A stretch of DNA of 64,000 nucleotides from Pusillimonas sp044464525 (GTDB taxonomy: Bacteria; Pseudomonadota; Gammaproteobacteria; Burkholderiales; Burkholderiaceae_B), in NCBI RefSeq assembly GCF_044464525.1, contig NZ_JBIQLE010000004.1, positions 62,001 through 126,000 of the forward strand, written 5' to 3'. Shown here one piece after another: positions 1-8,556 of this stretch (position 1 is the stretch's first letter; each line of letters begins with the position of its first letter). Below the pieces are notes generated by a model that saw only the letters and a program-made list of their open reading frames with translations, made no database searches and was not told the origin of the DNA. The translations under genes and the position numbers were made by a program.

Positions 1-2920
1 CCTTTCTGATCTTGCCCGGTGTAATGGGAAAGTGATGAAATCGTGCGCCGATGGCGTGCGCCACGGCGTTGGAAATAGCCGGGATGACCGGGATCATCAC
101 CACTTCGGCCAGGCCCTTGGGGGGTGAAGAGTCGGACTGCGGAGGCAGATACTCGGCGGTCTGCCGCCACACTGCCACGTCGGAGGCGCGCGGCACTGTG
201 TAGCGGTTGAAGTTCCAGGTTCCGTTGCCAGGGCCATCGCCGTATAGCGGCAGGTCTTCCATCAGGGCATGGCCAATGCCCATGGCCAGGCCACCTTGCT
301 GCTGGCCCGAAACCAGTTCGGGCACGATAACCATGCCGGTATCCAGCACGCTATGGTGCTTCAATACGCGCACTTCGCCGGTGTGAGTGTTGACGTCGAC
401 CGCCACCAGGCACGCCGCCGCCGTATACTGCGTGACCCCGGCCCTGTTGCGGTCCGTGGAGGGAAACTGCACTGTGCTGCGCTTTATGAAATGGTAGCCG
501 CCTGTGGTCATGAGACGCTTGTATTCGTCGGGCGCGCCATCGCCGTAGCGTACCGCCAACGCATCGACAGGTAGTGTCCGCAGGCCCGCGCCGGGTATGT
601 CGAACTCTGCGCTGGCCCACTGCCATCGGCTGAAACAATGCACCGCCACGCCGGTGATCAATCCAAGTTCATGCGCCTTGCGGGCGATATCCTCAAATGG
701 AATGGGCGACATGCCGCCGCCACCGATGCCGCCATTCACTAAGCGCAGGTCTTGCATGCGCATATCGCCGCTTGCCAACTGGCCGCCGGCCGGGCCGCCG
801 CCCCAGATGGCTTGGGCGGCCGGCCATATCGTGTTTTCGAGTAGAAAACGGGCCGCCTGGCGCGTGCTGAAACCAATGAAGTACGCGCTATTGGATGCGC
901 TCATGGGCGGTAACAGGCTGGGCACCCAATAGGGATCGCGCGCCAGTTCGTCTTGCTGCTGTTGTGTCAGGGTAAAGGGAATTTCGTTGCTTACCAAAGG
1001 AAGCTGTTCGAACGCGGTGATGCCAAAAACGGCAACGTCGGGGACCTTGCCCAGTATGCGCTGGACCATGATCTGCTGTGCCGTGGTGGCGCCGGTGCCG
1101 ATTTCCTGCGTGCAATGGCGCATGGCAAGCACGCCCTGCGCGTCAAACTCAAGCACCAGCGCGCCCGTATCGGCACCCGAGCCGTAATCTTTCTGTGCTT
1201 GCGCAAACCCCAGGCCGTAGCGATGCCCCGGGTGTGCGGCTTCGTAGGCGGCTTTGTCCGCTTCGCGGTTGCGCCAAAGCGGATGCGCGGCGGCCCGATC
1301 GAGCATTTCGAGGTTGCGCGGATCGCCCTCGGGCACAGCGCCCTGGGTGTTGGGATAGCCGGGCCGTTGTGCATTGCGTCGGCGCAGCTCGATGGCGTCC
1401 AAACCCAGTTCGGCGGCGATTTCATCCACCATGACTTCTGTCATGGTCATTGCCTGTAAAGCACCGTAGCCGCGCATTGAGCCCGCTTCCACGGCCGGCG
1501 AAGACACCGCTACGCCGGCCAGGTCGGATTGCGGGAAGTAGTAAATGGACTGGGCCGCGGTGGCCGCCACCTGGGCCACCGAAAACGAGAAGTTCGCGCG
1601 ACCCCCGCCATTGCAGGTGTACTCGCCTTTCAAAACGTCGAAAAGACCGCTGCTGCGGTCCACGGCGATGGTCACGTCCATGTCGATGGCGTGGCGCTTC
1701 ATGCCCATCTGGAATTGATCGTAGCGTGTGTTCGCGAGGCGCACGGGCCGACCGGCGCCATAGAAACAGGCGGCGATGGCGTAATAAGGAAAGATGGAGT
1801 GGTCTTTCGAGCCATAGCCCACCGTCGAGCCCGTAAGCAACTCGATTTTCTCTACCGGGAAACGCGGGTTGTCCTTGACCATCAGGGCCGCCACGCGGGC
1901 CGCCTCGTAGGGCGACTGCGTGGCGGTAATCAGACAAAGCGTGCGCGTATGCGGGTCGTACCATGCGTTGCCATTGTCCGGCTCCATGGCGCAAGGGTCG
2001 ATGGACTGTGAATAGCCTTGCCGCCGCAGCACGAATTTGCGAGGTTCTGCGCGAGCCTCTTCGAGGCGTTGTTCTATGGCTTGTGCGGCATCCATCCCAC
2101 GACGCATGGCATCGCCGCTCTCGCGGGCCACTTGTTCAGAATCAAGTGTTACGCCACCGCCCCTGTGCTTGAGCGCCGCCACGTGAGGAATGAATGGGTT
2201 GTCGTCGTCCGGCTTGGGCCACACAGGCTTATCGCCTTCGAAGGCCCCCCAGATGACGGCGTCTTGCATGGGCGAGTAAAGTGGCGGGTCGGCGGGCGTT
2301 GCGCCGCCGATGCGTACATAGCGCGCCGCCCCGTAAGGTGGCGGCGGCACGGGGCCAGTTTGCTCACCGTATAGGACGGCTTCGGGTGCGAACTGCAATC
2401 GTCTCCGGGCGACCTGGAAACGTTCGAAATCCTCGTACACCAGCATGGCCACGGGGTGGCCAAGCATGGAAGGCGTTTCTCCTTTGGGTGTAAGCAGGTG
2501 GCGACCGTAGAAGTCGGGACCCAAATCGGGCGGATTAGGCGCGTGTATGCCATCGCGCTCCAGGTCTTCGTGCAGCACCAAGCGATCAGGTTGCAAATGG
2601 CTGCCCAATAGAGAAAGGTCCACCCCTTCGAAACGTCGGTCTGCCTGCGTGGCCTTGATGAAGAAGACGTGCGCCTGTTGTTCGGGCCAACCCGGCAGGT
2701 CGCGGGCGCGATAGTCGTAGGCAAAGACCTTCTCGCCTGTCACCTTGCGCAGCGCATCCCATCGGTAGCGGGCCGATCCGTCGGTGTTCAGCCAGTTTTT
2801 GGAATGTACCCCTGAATGCACCTGGACCGCCTGGGCGGCGGGAAGGCGAGCAAACATCAGTGTGATGCCTCCGACCGTTCCCAACTTGATGAACTCGCGC
2901 CGCGAGAGCCCCCTACTCAT
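1..2920 (-). CDS. Tat-exported xanthine dehydrogenase-family molybdopterin-binding oxidoreductase (partial at window edge)
   Basis: An open frame starts at ATG 2920 and stays open for about 973 codons until it runs off the left edge. The last visible residues (FPITPGKIRK) resemble the C-terminal end of the family, so little is missing. The N-terminus reads MSRGLSRREFIKLG, a twin-arginine signal followed by a hydrophobic stretch, so the enzyme should fold with its cofactor and be exported. Visible family motifs are CAMEPDN and AGSMRGYG (cofactor contacts) and KGLAEVV near the C-terminus, which carries the Glu expected as catalytic base. It resembles isoquinoline 1-oxidoreductase / aldehyde dehydrogenase large subunits, but is longer than the usual 730-780 residues. 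Such enzymes normally work with a small 2Fe-2S subunit; none is seen upstream, so it would lie outside the window or be absent. Substrate unknown. Confidence 0.85.
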   Translation of the reverse strand, partial: MSRGLSRREFIKLGTVGGITLMFARLPAAQAVQVHSGVHSKNWLNTDGSARYRWDALRKVTGEKVFAYDYRARDLPGWPEQQAHVFFIKATQADRRFEGVDLSLLGSHLQPDRLVLHEDLERDGIHAPNPPDLGPDFYGRHLLTPKGETPSMLGHPVAMLVYEDFERFQVARRRLQFAPEAVLYGEQTGPVPPPPYGAARYVRIGGATPADPPLYSPMQDAVIWGAFEGDKPVWPKPDDDNPFIPHVAALKHRGGGVTLDSEQVARESGDAMRRGMDAAQAIEQRLEEARAEPRKFVLRRQGYSQSIDPCAMEPDNGNAWYDPHTRTLCLITATQSPYEAARVAALMVKDNPRFPVEKIELLTGSTVGYGSKDHSIFPYYAIAACFYGAGRPVRLANTRYDQFQMGMKRHAIDMDVTIAVDRSSGLFDVLKGEYTCNGGGRANFSFSVAQVAATAAQSIYYFPQSDLAGVAVSSPAVEAGSMRGYGALQAMTMTEVMVDEIAAELGLDAIELRRRNAQRPGYPNTQGAVPEGDPRNLEMLDRAAAHPLWRNREADKAAYEAAHPGHRYGLGFAQAQKDYGSGADTGALVLEFDAQGVLAMRHCTQEIGTGATTAQQIMVQRILGKVPDVAVFGITAFEQLPLVSNEIPFTLTQQQQDELARDPYWVPSLLPPMSASNSAYFIGFSTRQAARFLLENTIWPAAQAIWGGGPAGGQLASGDMRMQDLRLVNGGIGGGGMSPIPFEDIARKAHELGLITGVAVHCFSRWQWASAEFDIPGAGLRTLPVDALAVRYGDGAPDEYKRLMTTGGYHFIKRSTVQFPSTDRNRAGVTQYTAAACLVAVDVNTHTGEVRVLKHHSVLDTGMVIVPELVSGQQQGGLAMGIGHALMEDLPLYGDGPGNGTWNFNRYTVPRASDVAVWRQTAEYLPPQSDSSPPKGLAEVVMIPVIPAISNAVAHAIGARFHHFPITPGKIRK

Positions 2921-3062
2921 TTGCGCCCCTTCCGTCTTGTTTTATAGGCTACAGCGATCGAGGTTTCGCACATCCGCTACGAGAGTAGCCGCGGGCCTCG
3001 AAATTGGGGAGTAGTTTAGCTGCGGTTAAAGGAAGTTACAACGTTCGGCAGTGATCGGGTAG

Positions 3063-3386
3063 CGGGGTTTGCTGCACGATATCGCGGCCGTCAAGCGCGC
3101 CGGCAAAAAGCCAGCGCCGCTTTCAGCGTTCGTATTTGCCAATCGTCGTGGACAGCCTTACACCGAGTCTGGTTTCAAGTGCATGTGGGCGAAGGCCATG
3201 ATTGACTGCCTGACCGAAGGCGAAACTAGCGAGCGCTTCACGTTTCATGACCTAAGGGCCAATTAGATGACGCACATACTGGAAGGGAAAAAAGACCCGG
3301 AAACGCACTCGAACCCGGCAACGACGCGGCGAATTTACGACGGGCGACGAGTGAGGAAAATTTCGGCGGCCCATGCAAATCCGTAA
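3063..3386 (+). pseudogene. Relic of a phage-type tyrosine recombinase (integrase C-terminus)
   Basis: The frame reads LLHDIAAVKRAGKKP..., then FVFANRRGQPYTESGFK, and reaches the catalytic box FHDLRA before an in-frame TAG at 3264-3266. After the stop the same frame continues with HSNPATTRRIYDGRRVRK, which matches the usual end of such integrases (the second His box and the catalytic Tyr). The segment between the boxes is shortened, and everything N-terminal to about residue 200 of a normal integrase is missing, with an in-frame TAG at 3060 just before the relic. It therefore cannot be active. It lies about 145 bp beyond the 3' end of the tRNA-His gene, a typical landing site for integrative elements. 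This is read from motifs; the parent element is unknown. Confidence 0.75.
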
Positions 3387-3531
3387 ACGACGCACCGACA
3401 TTATGATCGCCGGATTGTGAGGCGAGCCTCAGCTACAGAATGAGAAAAGTTCTAATGCGGCTCAATTTGTTCTAATTTTCGTATTATGAAAATAGAGCGC
3501 AGACTTAACTATTTGATTCAAAAGAGAAATG

Positions 3532-3608
3532 TGGGGTGACCGACGGGGCTCGAACCCGCGACAACCGGAATCACAATCCGGGACTCTACCAACTGAGCTA
3601 CGGTCACC
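3532..3608 (-). tRNA. tRNA-His (anticodon GTG)
   Basis: On the minus strand a full cloverleaf can be drawn. The acceptor arms are GGTGACC / GGTCACC, including the extra G at -1 that is special to tRNA-His. The D-loop is AGCTCAGTTGGTAGAG. A CCGGA-TTGTGAT-TCCGG anticodon arm gives anticodon GTG, followed by the T-arm GCGGGTTCGAGCCCCGT and an encoded CCA. Length is 77 nt with the CCA. The gene stands alone. The small open frames crossing it on either strand are chance. Confidence 0.97.
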
Positions 3609-3646
3609 GTTGTTTCTTTGCCAGCCCAAGCCAGCAAAGAATGAAG

Positions 3647-3675
3647 ATTCTAGCATGAATTTCACACGGATTAAA
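3647..3675 (-). promoter_or_regulatory. Putative sigma70 promoter of tRNA-His
   Basis: On the minus strand TTTAAT (-35) and TAGAAT (-10) are separated by exactly 17 nt, and the -10 element lies about 38 nt upstream of the tRNA 5' end. This placement fits a stand-alone tRNA promoter. Assigned by eye. Confidence 0.5.
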
Positions 3676-3855
3676 CGCCAGCACTTTAGTGCCGGCGAAA
3701 CGGTGTATTTGAAGCCGGCCGGTCTATCCAGGCCCGACAACCGCCGGCCTTCACCGCAACTGCCAGACTACTTTCTATATACTTGGTCAGCTAGGGTCGG
3801 CCTTTCCCTGCCATGCACCTCCGCTCACGAACCCAACATCTAAGAAACTCATAAT

Positions 3856-5313
3856 ATGCTGCTTTCGCTGCAAGCTTTCTTGCAAGAATACTGGCCACAC
3901 TTCGTGTTTTTGTTCACTGTTGCGGCGGCCGTGACCGCTGCAATACATGCCGCCATGAACAAGACCGACGTGCGTGCCGCCATCGGCTGGGTAGGCGTGA
4001 TCATATTTTCGCCGCTGTTTGGAGCCTGTTTTTACCTGATAGCCGGCATCAACCGCGTGCGCCACGACCAAATATCGCAGCAGCGAGACAAATCGCTACG
4101 CGACTACAGCACGCTTGACGACACACCTATCGCCGACGTGGCGCCGTATTCAGCGCCACAGTTTGAATCTTTGCGCACCCTGGGCGACACGGTAAGCAGT
4201 TTCCCGTTATGCGACGGCAACTACATTCAGCTTCTTTGCAGCGGCGATGAAACCTATCCCGCCATGATCGAAGCCATCGAAAACGCCAAGGTATCGATCG
4301 CCCTGCAAACCTATATCTTCGACAATGATCACAAAGGCCGGATGATCGCCGATGCTCTGGCAAGGGCGGTCAAGCGCGGGGTTGCAGTACGCGTGTTGAT
4401 CGACGCAATCGGTTCAAAGTACTCAAGGCCGCCCATTGTTCATCTGCTGCGCCGCCAGGGTGTGCGCACGGCGCTGTTCATGACGAACCCGCTGGGCTTG
4501 CGCATGCCGTATGCCAACTTGCGCAGCCACCGCAAGATACTTATTGTCGACGGATGCATCGGCTTTACCGGCGGAATGAACATCCGTGCCGGCTTCACTA
4601 CCGGGCCCTCGGGCGAGCCTGCCGCACGCGACACCCACTTCAAGGTTGAAGGCCCCATCGTGCTGCAACTAACCGCGGCCTTCTCGCAAGACTGGGAGTT
4701 CACCACCCGCGAAGTCCTTCCCCACGAAATCTGGTGCTGCGAAAGCTGGTCGCCGCCGAACCCGCGTGTGCCGGCGCGGTGCGTGCGCTCGGGTCCGGAT
4801 CGCACCATTCTCAGCACCCACCACATGCTGCTTGGTGCTTTTGCGGTCGCGCAGCACAGCATACGCATTCAATCACCTTATTTTCTGCCCGACGTCGCGT
4901 TGCTGGCGGCGATCAATACCGCAGCGCGCAGAGGCGTACAGGTCGATATCGTGATTCCGGGCCGAAACAATTTGCGCTTGGTCAACTACGCAATGACGGC
5001 GCAACTCGACCAGGTCATTCGCAACGGCTGCCGCGTCTGGCGCGCTCGCGGCACCTTCAACCATTCAAAGCTCATAACCATAGACGGCGCCTGGTCATAC
5101 GTCGGCTCATCCAACCTCGACCCCCGCAGCCTGCGGTTGAACTTCGAATTGGACGTCGAGATTCACAGCCGAGAAATGGCAGAAGACCTACAACAAAGAA
5201 TCGACGCTGAAATTGAAAACTCCGACGCGGTAACGCTGGAGACGCTGGCCACCATGCCCTTCATCAAGCGCCTGCGCAATAAGATAATCTGGCTGGCCAG
5301 CCCTTATCTTTGA
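3856..5313 (+). CDS. cls: Cardiolipin synthase (phospholipase D family)
   Basis: The 485-residue protein has two N-terminal membrane segments (about residues 14-34 and 42-63) and two HKD motifs: HRKILIVD (His225, Lys227, Asp232) and HSKLITID (His403, Lys405, Asp410). It joins two phosphatidylglycerol molecules, or PG and PE, into cardiolipin at the inner membrane. The length is normal for bacterial Cls. No strong ribosome site precedes the ATG, but this Met directly precedes the first membrane segment. It is transcribed alone; its last 10 bases overlap the end of convergent bioD, leaving no room for a terminator between them. Confidence 0.93.
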   Translation: MLLSLQAFLQEYWPHFVFLFTVAAAVTAAIHAAMNKTDVRAAIGWVGVIIFSPLFGACFYLIAGINRVRHDQISQQRDKSLRDYSTLDDTPIADVAPYSAPQFESLRTLGDTVSSFPLCDGNYIQLLCSGDETYPAMIEAIENAKVSIALQTYIFDNDHKGRMIADALARAVKRGVAVRVLIDAIGSKYSRPPIVHLLRRQGVRTALFMTNPLGLRMPYANLRSHRKILIVDGCIGFTGGMNIRAGFTTGPSGEPAARDTHFKVEGPIVLQLTAAFSQDWEFTTREVLPHEIWCCESWSPPNPRVPARCVRSGPDRTILSTHHMLLGAFAVAQHSIRIQSPYFLPDVALLAAINTAARRGVQVDIVIPGRNNLRLVNYAMTAQLDQVIRNGCRVWRARGTFNHSKLITIDGAWSYVGSSNLDPRSLRLNFELDVEIHSREMAEDLQQRIDAEIENSDAVTLETLATMPFIKRLRNKIIWLASPYL

Positions 5314-6017
5314 AGCGCCTTTGGCCACCCCGGCAGCATGCTGAAATCAATGTGAGCCGCCGCCGCCTCGGCTGTTGGCAAGCTCAGGCGCGGCACATGG
5401 CCAAGCATTGGGGCGCTAAGACGGCGGCGCAGAGTATCGATGTTTTCCTGCAGATAGGGCATGTCGACGTCGACCGTATTGGCGACCCAACCAGCCAGCT
5501 CAAGGCCTTGGGCCGATATCGCCTGCACTGTAAGCAAAGCATGGTTGATGCAGCCCAGCCGCAACCCAACCACCATGACGACCGGCATGTCCAGCTCGCG
5601 CGCCAGATCAGCGGTATCGAAATAATCCGAAAGAGGCACGCAAAAGCCGCCCACCCCTTCCACGACCAGAGCATCGCACTCTTTTTTTATCTGGGCGTAG
5701 GCCTGAAGTATTCGGCTTGAGAACATCTGCACGCCCGCATGCTGCGCCGCGATGTGCGGCGCGATGGGCTCCCGCCAAAGATAAGGTGTTACCAGTTCCG
5801 GCGCCAGCTTGACGTTGGCGGCTGCATTCAGGCGATCGACGTCTTCGTTGTGCCAGACGCCATTGCGTTCTTCTGCGCCTGCGGCCACCGGCTTCATGCC
5901 TGCGGCTTTGACACCTTCGCGGGTCAACGCATGCAGCATGGCACTGCTGACCAGGGTCTTGCCGATCTCGGTATCGGTGCCGGTCACGAAACAGGCAAAC
6001 CTCGCGGTGACGCTCAT
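5304..6017 (-). CDS. bioD: Dethiobiotin synthetase
   Basis: 237 residues beginning MSVTARFACFVTGTDTEIGK. The P-loop GTDTEIGKT at residues 13-21 is diagnostic of BioD. The enzyme carboxylates 7,8-diaminopelargonate with CO2 and ATP to close the ureido ring of dethiobiotin in the cytosol. The ATG overlaps the bioF stop by 4 bp (ATGA), so translation is coupled. It is the last gene of the biotin operon here and its 3' end overlaps convergent cls by 10 bp. bioB is not in the window. Confidence 0.96.
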   Translation of the reverse strand: MSVTARFACFVTGTDTEIGKTLVSSAMLHALTREGVKAAGMKPVAAGAEERNGVWHNEDVDRLNAAANVKLAPELVTPYLWREPIAPHIAAQHAGVQMFSSRILQAYAQIKKECDALVVEGVGGFCVPLSDYFDTADLARELDMPVVMVVGLRLGCINHALLTVQAISAQGLELAGWVANTVDVDMPYLQENIDTLRRRLSAPMLGHVPRLSLPTAEAAAAHIDFSMLPGWPKALQR

Positions 6018-7213
6018 GACATGTCCTTGTGGCGATCTTCGATCCGGTTGATGACGCGTGCCAGTTCCACCACATCGGCTTCGTCATGGGCGGCCGACAA
6101 TGTAATGCGCAATCTTGCCGTGCCGGGGGGCACAGTCGGAGGCCGGATAGCGGGAACCCAGTAGCCGGCATCGTGCAGACGCTTGCCTGCCAGTGTGGCT
6201 TGTTCATTGGCCCCGATAAGGATGGGTTGTATGGCGGTTGCCGACTCGAGCCTTTGCCACTGTTTCAGGGCAAGCTCGCGGTCAAGCACTTTGATATGGG
6301 CTTGCAGCCGCTGGCGCCTGGCAGCGCCGTCGGGCCCCTCGATGATGTCCAGGCTGGTCAGTAACGCGTGCGCCAATGCGGGAGGCGACGCAGTACTGTA
6401 GACATAGGACCGTGCGCGCTGAACGAGCCAATCGATCATTCCGGCCTCGGCCGCAACAAAGGCGCCGCCGACGCCGGCCGCCTTGCCCAAGGTACCGACG
6501 TAAATGAGATGGTCGGACCGCAAGGAAAAATGCTCCAACGCCCCATGCCCTCGGCTGCCTAGAGTACCGAACCCGTGTGCGTCATCCACCAATAACCAGG
6601 CGCCGAATTTTTCGCACAGGGCCAGCATTTGCGGCAAGGGAGCCAGGTCGCCGTCCATGCTGAACACACTGTCGGTGACAACAACCTTGACATTGGCCGT
6701 GCTGGCCGACAACATGCTTTCGAGCGCTACAACGTCGCAATGTCCATATACCCTGACCGGCGCCCTGGCCTGCCACATGCCATCAATTAATGAGGCGTGA
6801 TTCAGCGCTTCTGAAAATATTTCAACATCTTCGTCCAGAGCGGCCAGAGCCGCGAGCACGCCAACGTTGGCCATATAGCCGGTGGAAAAATATAACGCCG
6901 CCACACCAGGTATGTGATCATCCAGAAACGAAGCCAGCCTTTCCTCAAGACGGGCGTGCACGTGGTGATGTCCGCTAATCAAATGCGATGCCCCGCTGCC
7001 TACGCCAAAGCGCTCCACCCCTTCTTGAAGCGCCTGCGCAATACGCGGATCGGCAGCCAGGCCAAGATAATCATTGCTGCAAAACGCCCGCACCGACTTC
7101 CCATCGACTGTCGGGCGAACGCCGCATGGGCTGTCGGAGATTCTGCGCACTCGATGCAAGCCTTGCTGGTCGAGCGCGGCAAGCCGCTCGCGCACTGTAT
7201 CCAGCGGCTTCAT
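6014..7213 (-). CDS. bioF: 8-amino-7-oxononanoate synthase
   Basis: A 399-residue PLP enzyme of the alpha-oxoamine synthase family that condenses pimeloyl-ACP/CoA with L-alanine. DDAHGFG at 210-216 holds the Asp that pairs with the PLP ring nitrogen, and GTLGKAAGVGG puts the PLP-binding Lys at 244. The start overlaps the bioA stop by 4 bp and its own stop overlaps the bioD start by 4 bp, so the three genes form one translationally coupled unit. Length is typical. Confidence 0.96.
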   Translation of the reverse strand: MKPLDTVRERLAALDQQGLHRVRRISDSPCGVRPTVDGKSVRAFCSNDYLGLAADPRIAQALQEGVERFGVGSGASHLISGHHHVHARLEERLASFLDDHIPGVAALYFSTGYMANVGVLAALAALDEDVEIFSEALNHASLIDGMWQARAPVRVYGHCDVVALESMLSASTANVKVVVTDSVFSMDGDLAPLPQMLALCEKFGAWLLVDDAHGFGTLGSRGHGALEHFSLRSDHLIYVGTLGKAAGVGGAFVAAEAGMIDWLVQRARSYVYSTASPPALAHALLTSLDIIEGPDGAARRQRLQAHIKVLDRELALKQWQRLESATAIQPILIGANEQATLAGKRLHDAGYWVPAIRPPTVPPGTARLRITLSAAHDEADVVELARVINRIEDRHKDMS

Positions 7214-8553
7214 GGCGTTAGTGCTTGTTCAAATACCGTGCGCACACTGTTGGCCAGGTATGCGACCTCGCTGTCATCCAGAATGTACGGCGGCATCATG
7301 TAGACAGTGTTGCCTATTGGCCGAAGCAACAACCCCCGCTCCAGACCCAATGTAAAGAAGCGACGTGCGAACGAAGCATCGGACGAATCCAGCACCGCGT
7401 CGAAGGCCCATATCATGCCGCAGTTGCGGAAATGCCGCACCCTGGGATGAGACGCCAGCGGCTCAAGGGCACGCGTTACTTTTGCCGCCAGCGCGCGGTT
7501 GGCATCCAGAACGTTGTCCTCTTCGAAGATTTGCAGTGTTGCCAGGGCCGCGCGGCAAGCAAGTGGATTGCCCGTATACGAGTGCGAGTGCAAAAAGGCG
7601 CGCGACACCTCGTCGCTGTAGAAAGCCTCGTAGATATGACCGCGCGTCATGACAAGCGACAGCGGCAGATAGCCGCCGGTGATGCCCTTGGATAGACAAA
7701 TGAAATCGGGCCACACCGATGCCTGCTCGCACGCGAAGAAGGTGCCTGTGCGCCCGCACCCAACCGCGATCTCGTCGGCGATCATGTGCACTTCGTAGCG
7801 ATCGCATAGGTCGCGAAGCAGCGACAGATAGAGCGGGTCGTACATGGCCATGCCTGTGGCGCATTGCACCAAGGGCTCGACGATCACGGCGGCGATTGAT
7901 CCGGCGCGTTGCTGCAGCAGCGCCTCGAGCTTTGCCGCAGCCCGTCGCGCCTGGTCGGCTGCCGTTTCCCCCTCAGGAGCCTGACGCGAGTCGGGCGAAT
8001 CGATGACATGGGCGCTGCCCAGCAACGGCCCGTAGGCATCGCGGAACAGTGCCACGTCGGTGACGCTTAGCGCCCCCAGGGTTTCACCATGATAGCTGCC
8101 CTTCAGGCAGACAAATTCCTGCTTGCCGGCTTGGCCCACGTTGCGCCAGTAATGGAAGCTCATCTTCAGGGCGATCTCGACGGCCGAAGCGCCGTCTGAC
8201 GCGTAAAAGCAATGCCCTAGAGCATGATTGGTGCGCTCTGCCAACTGCTCTGACAGCATCACGACCGGTTCGTGGGTAAAGCCCGCCAGCATGGCATGCT
8301 CAAGCTGATCGAGCTGATCTTTAAGCGCCATGTTGATGCGTGGATTAGCATGGCCGAACAGATTCACCCACCATGAACTGATGGCATCCAGGTAGCGCCG
8401 CCCTTCGTGGTCGAAAAGCCAGGCGCCCTTGCCTCGGCTGACTGCAACCAGCGGCGTGGTCTCGTGATGCTGCATCTGGGTGCACGGATGCCACACGCTG
8501 CGCAAACTGCGCGCCATCCAACCCGCCGAGCTGGTGTGTGTTGCTTCGGACAT
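7210..8553 (-). CDS. bioA: Adenosylmethionine--8-amino-7-oxononanoate aminotransferase
   Basis: A 447-residue class III aminotransferase that makes 7,8-diaminopelargonate using S-adenosylmethionine as amino donor. Family features are the N-terminal WHPCTQMQ segment, the SWWVN substrate loop (about 60-64), DEIAVGCGRTG (260-270) and the PLP Lys289 in SKGITGG. It begins 3 nt after the stop of the upstream alpha/beta hydrolase, so that gene belongs to the same transcript, and overlaps bioF by 4 bp. Confidence 0.96.
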   Translation of the reverse strand: MSEATHTSSAGWMARSLRSVWHPCTQMQHHETTPLVAVSRGKGAWLFDHEGRRYLDAISSWWVNLFGHANPRINMALKDQLDQLEHAMLAGFTHEPVVMLSEQLAERTNHALGHCFYASDGASAVEIALKMSFHYWRNVGQAGKQEFVCLKGSYHGETLGALSVTDVALFRDAYGPLLGSAHVIDSPDSRQAPEGETAADQARRAAAKLEALLQQRAGSIAAVIVEPLVQCATGMAMYDPLYLSLLRDLCDRYEVHMIADEIAVGCGRTGTFFACEQASVWPDFICLSKGITGGYLPLSLVMTRGHIYEAFYSDEVSRAFLHSHSYTGNPLACRAALATLQIFEEDNVLDANRALAAKVTRALEPLASHPRVRHFRNCGMIWAFDAVLDSSDASFARRFFTLGLERGLLLRPIGNTVYMMPPYILDDSEVAYLANSVRTVFEQALTP

Positions 8554-8556
8554 AAA

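Noticed and set aside
3529..3843. Open frames on both strands across the tRNA-His gene
   Set aside because: They translate the tRNA sequence itself, and no ribosome site precedes them.
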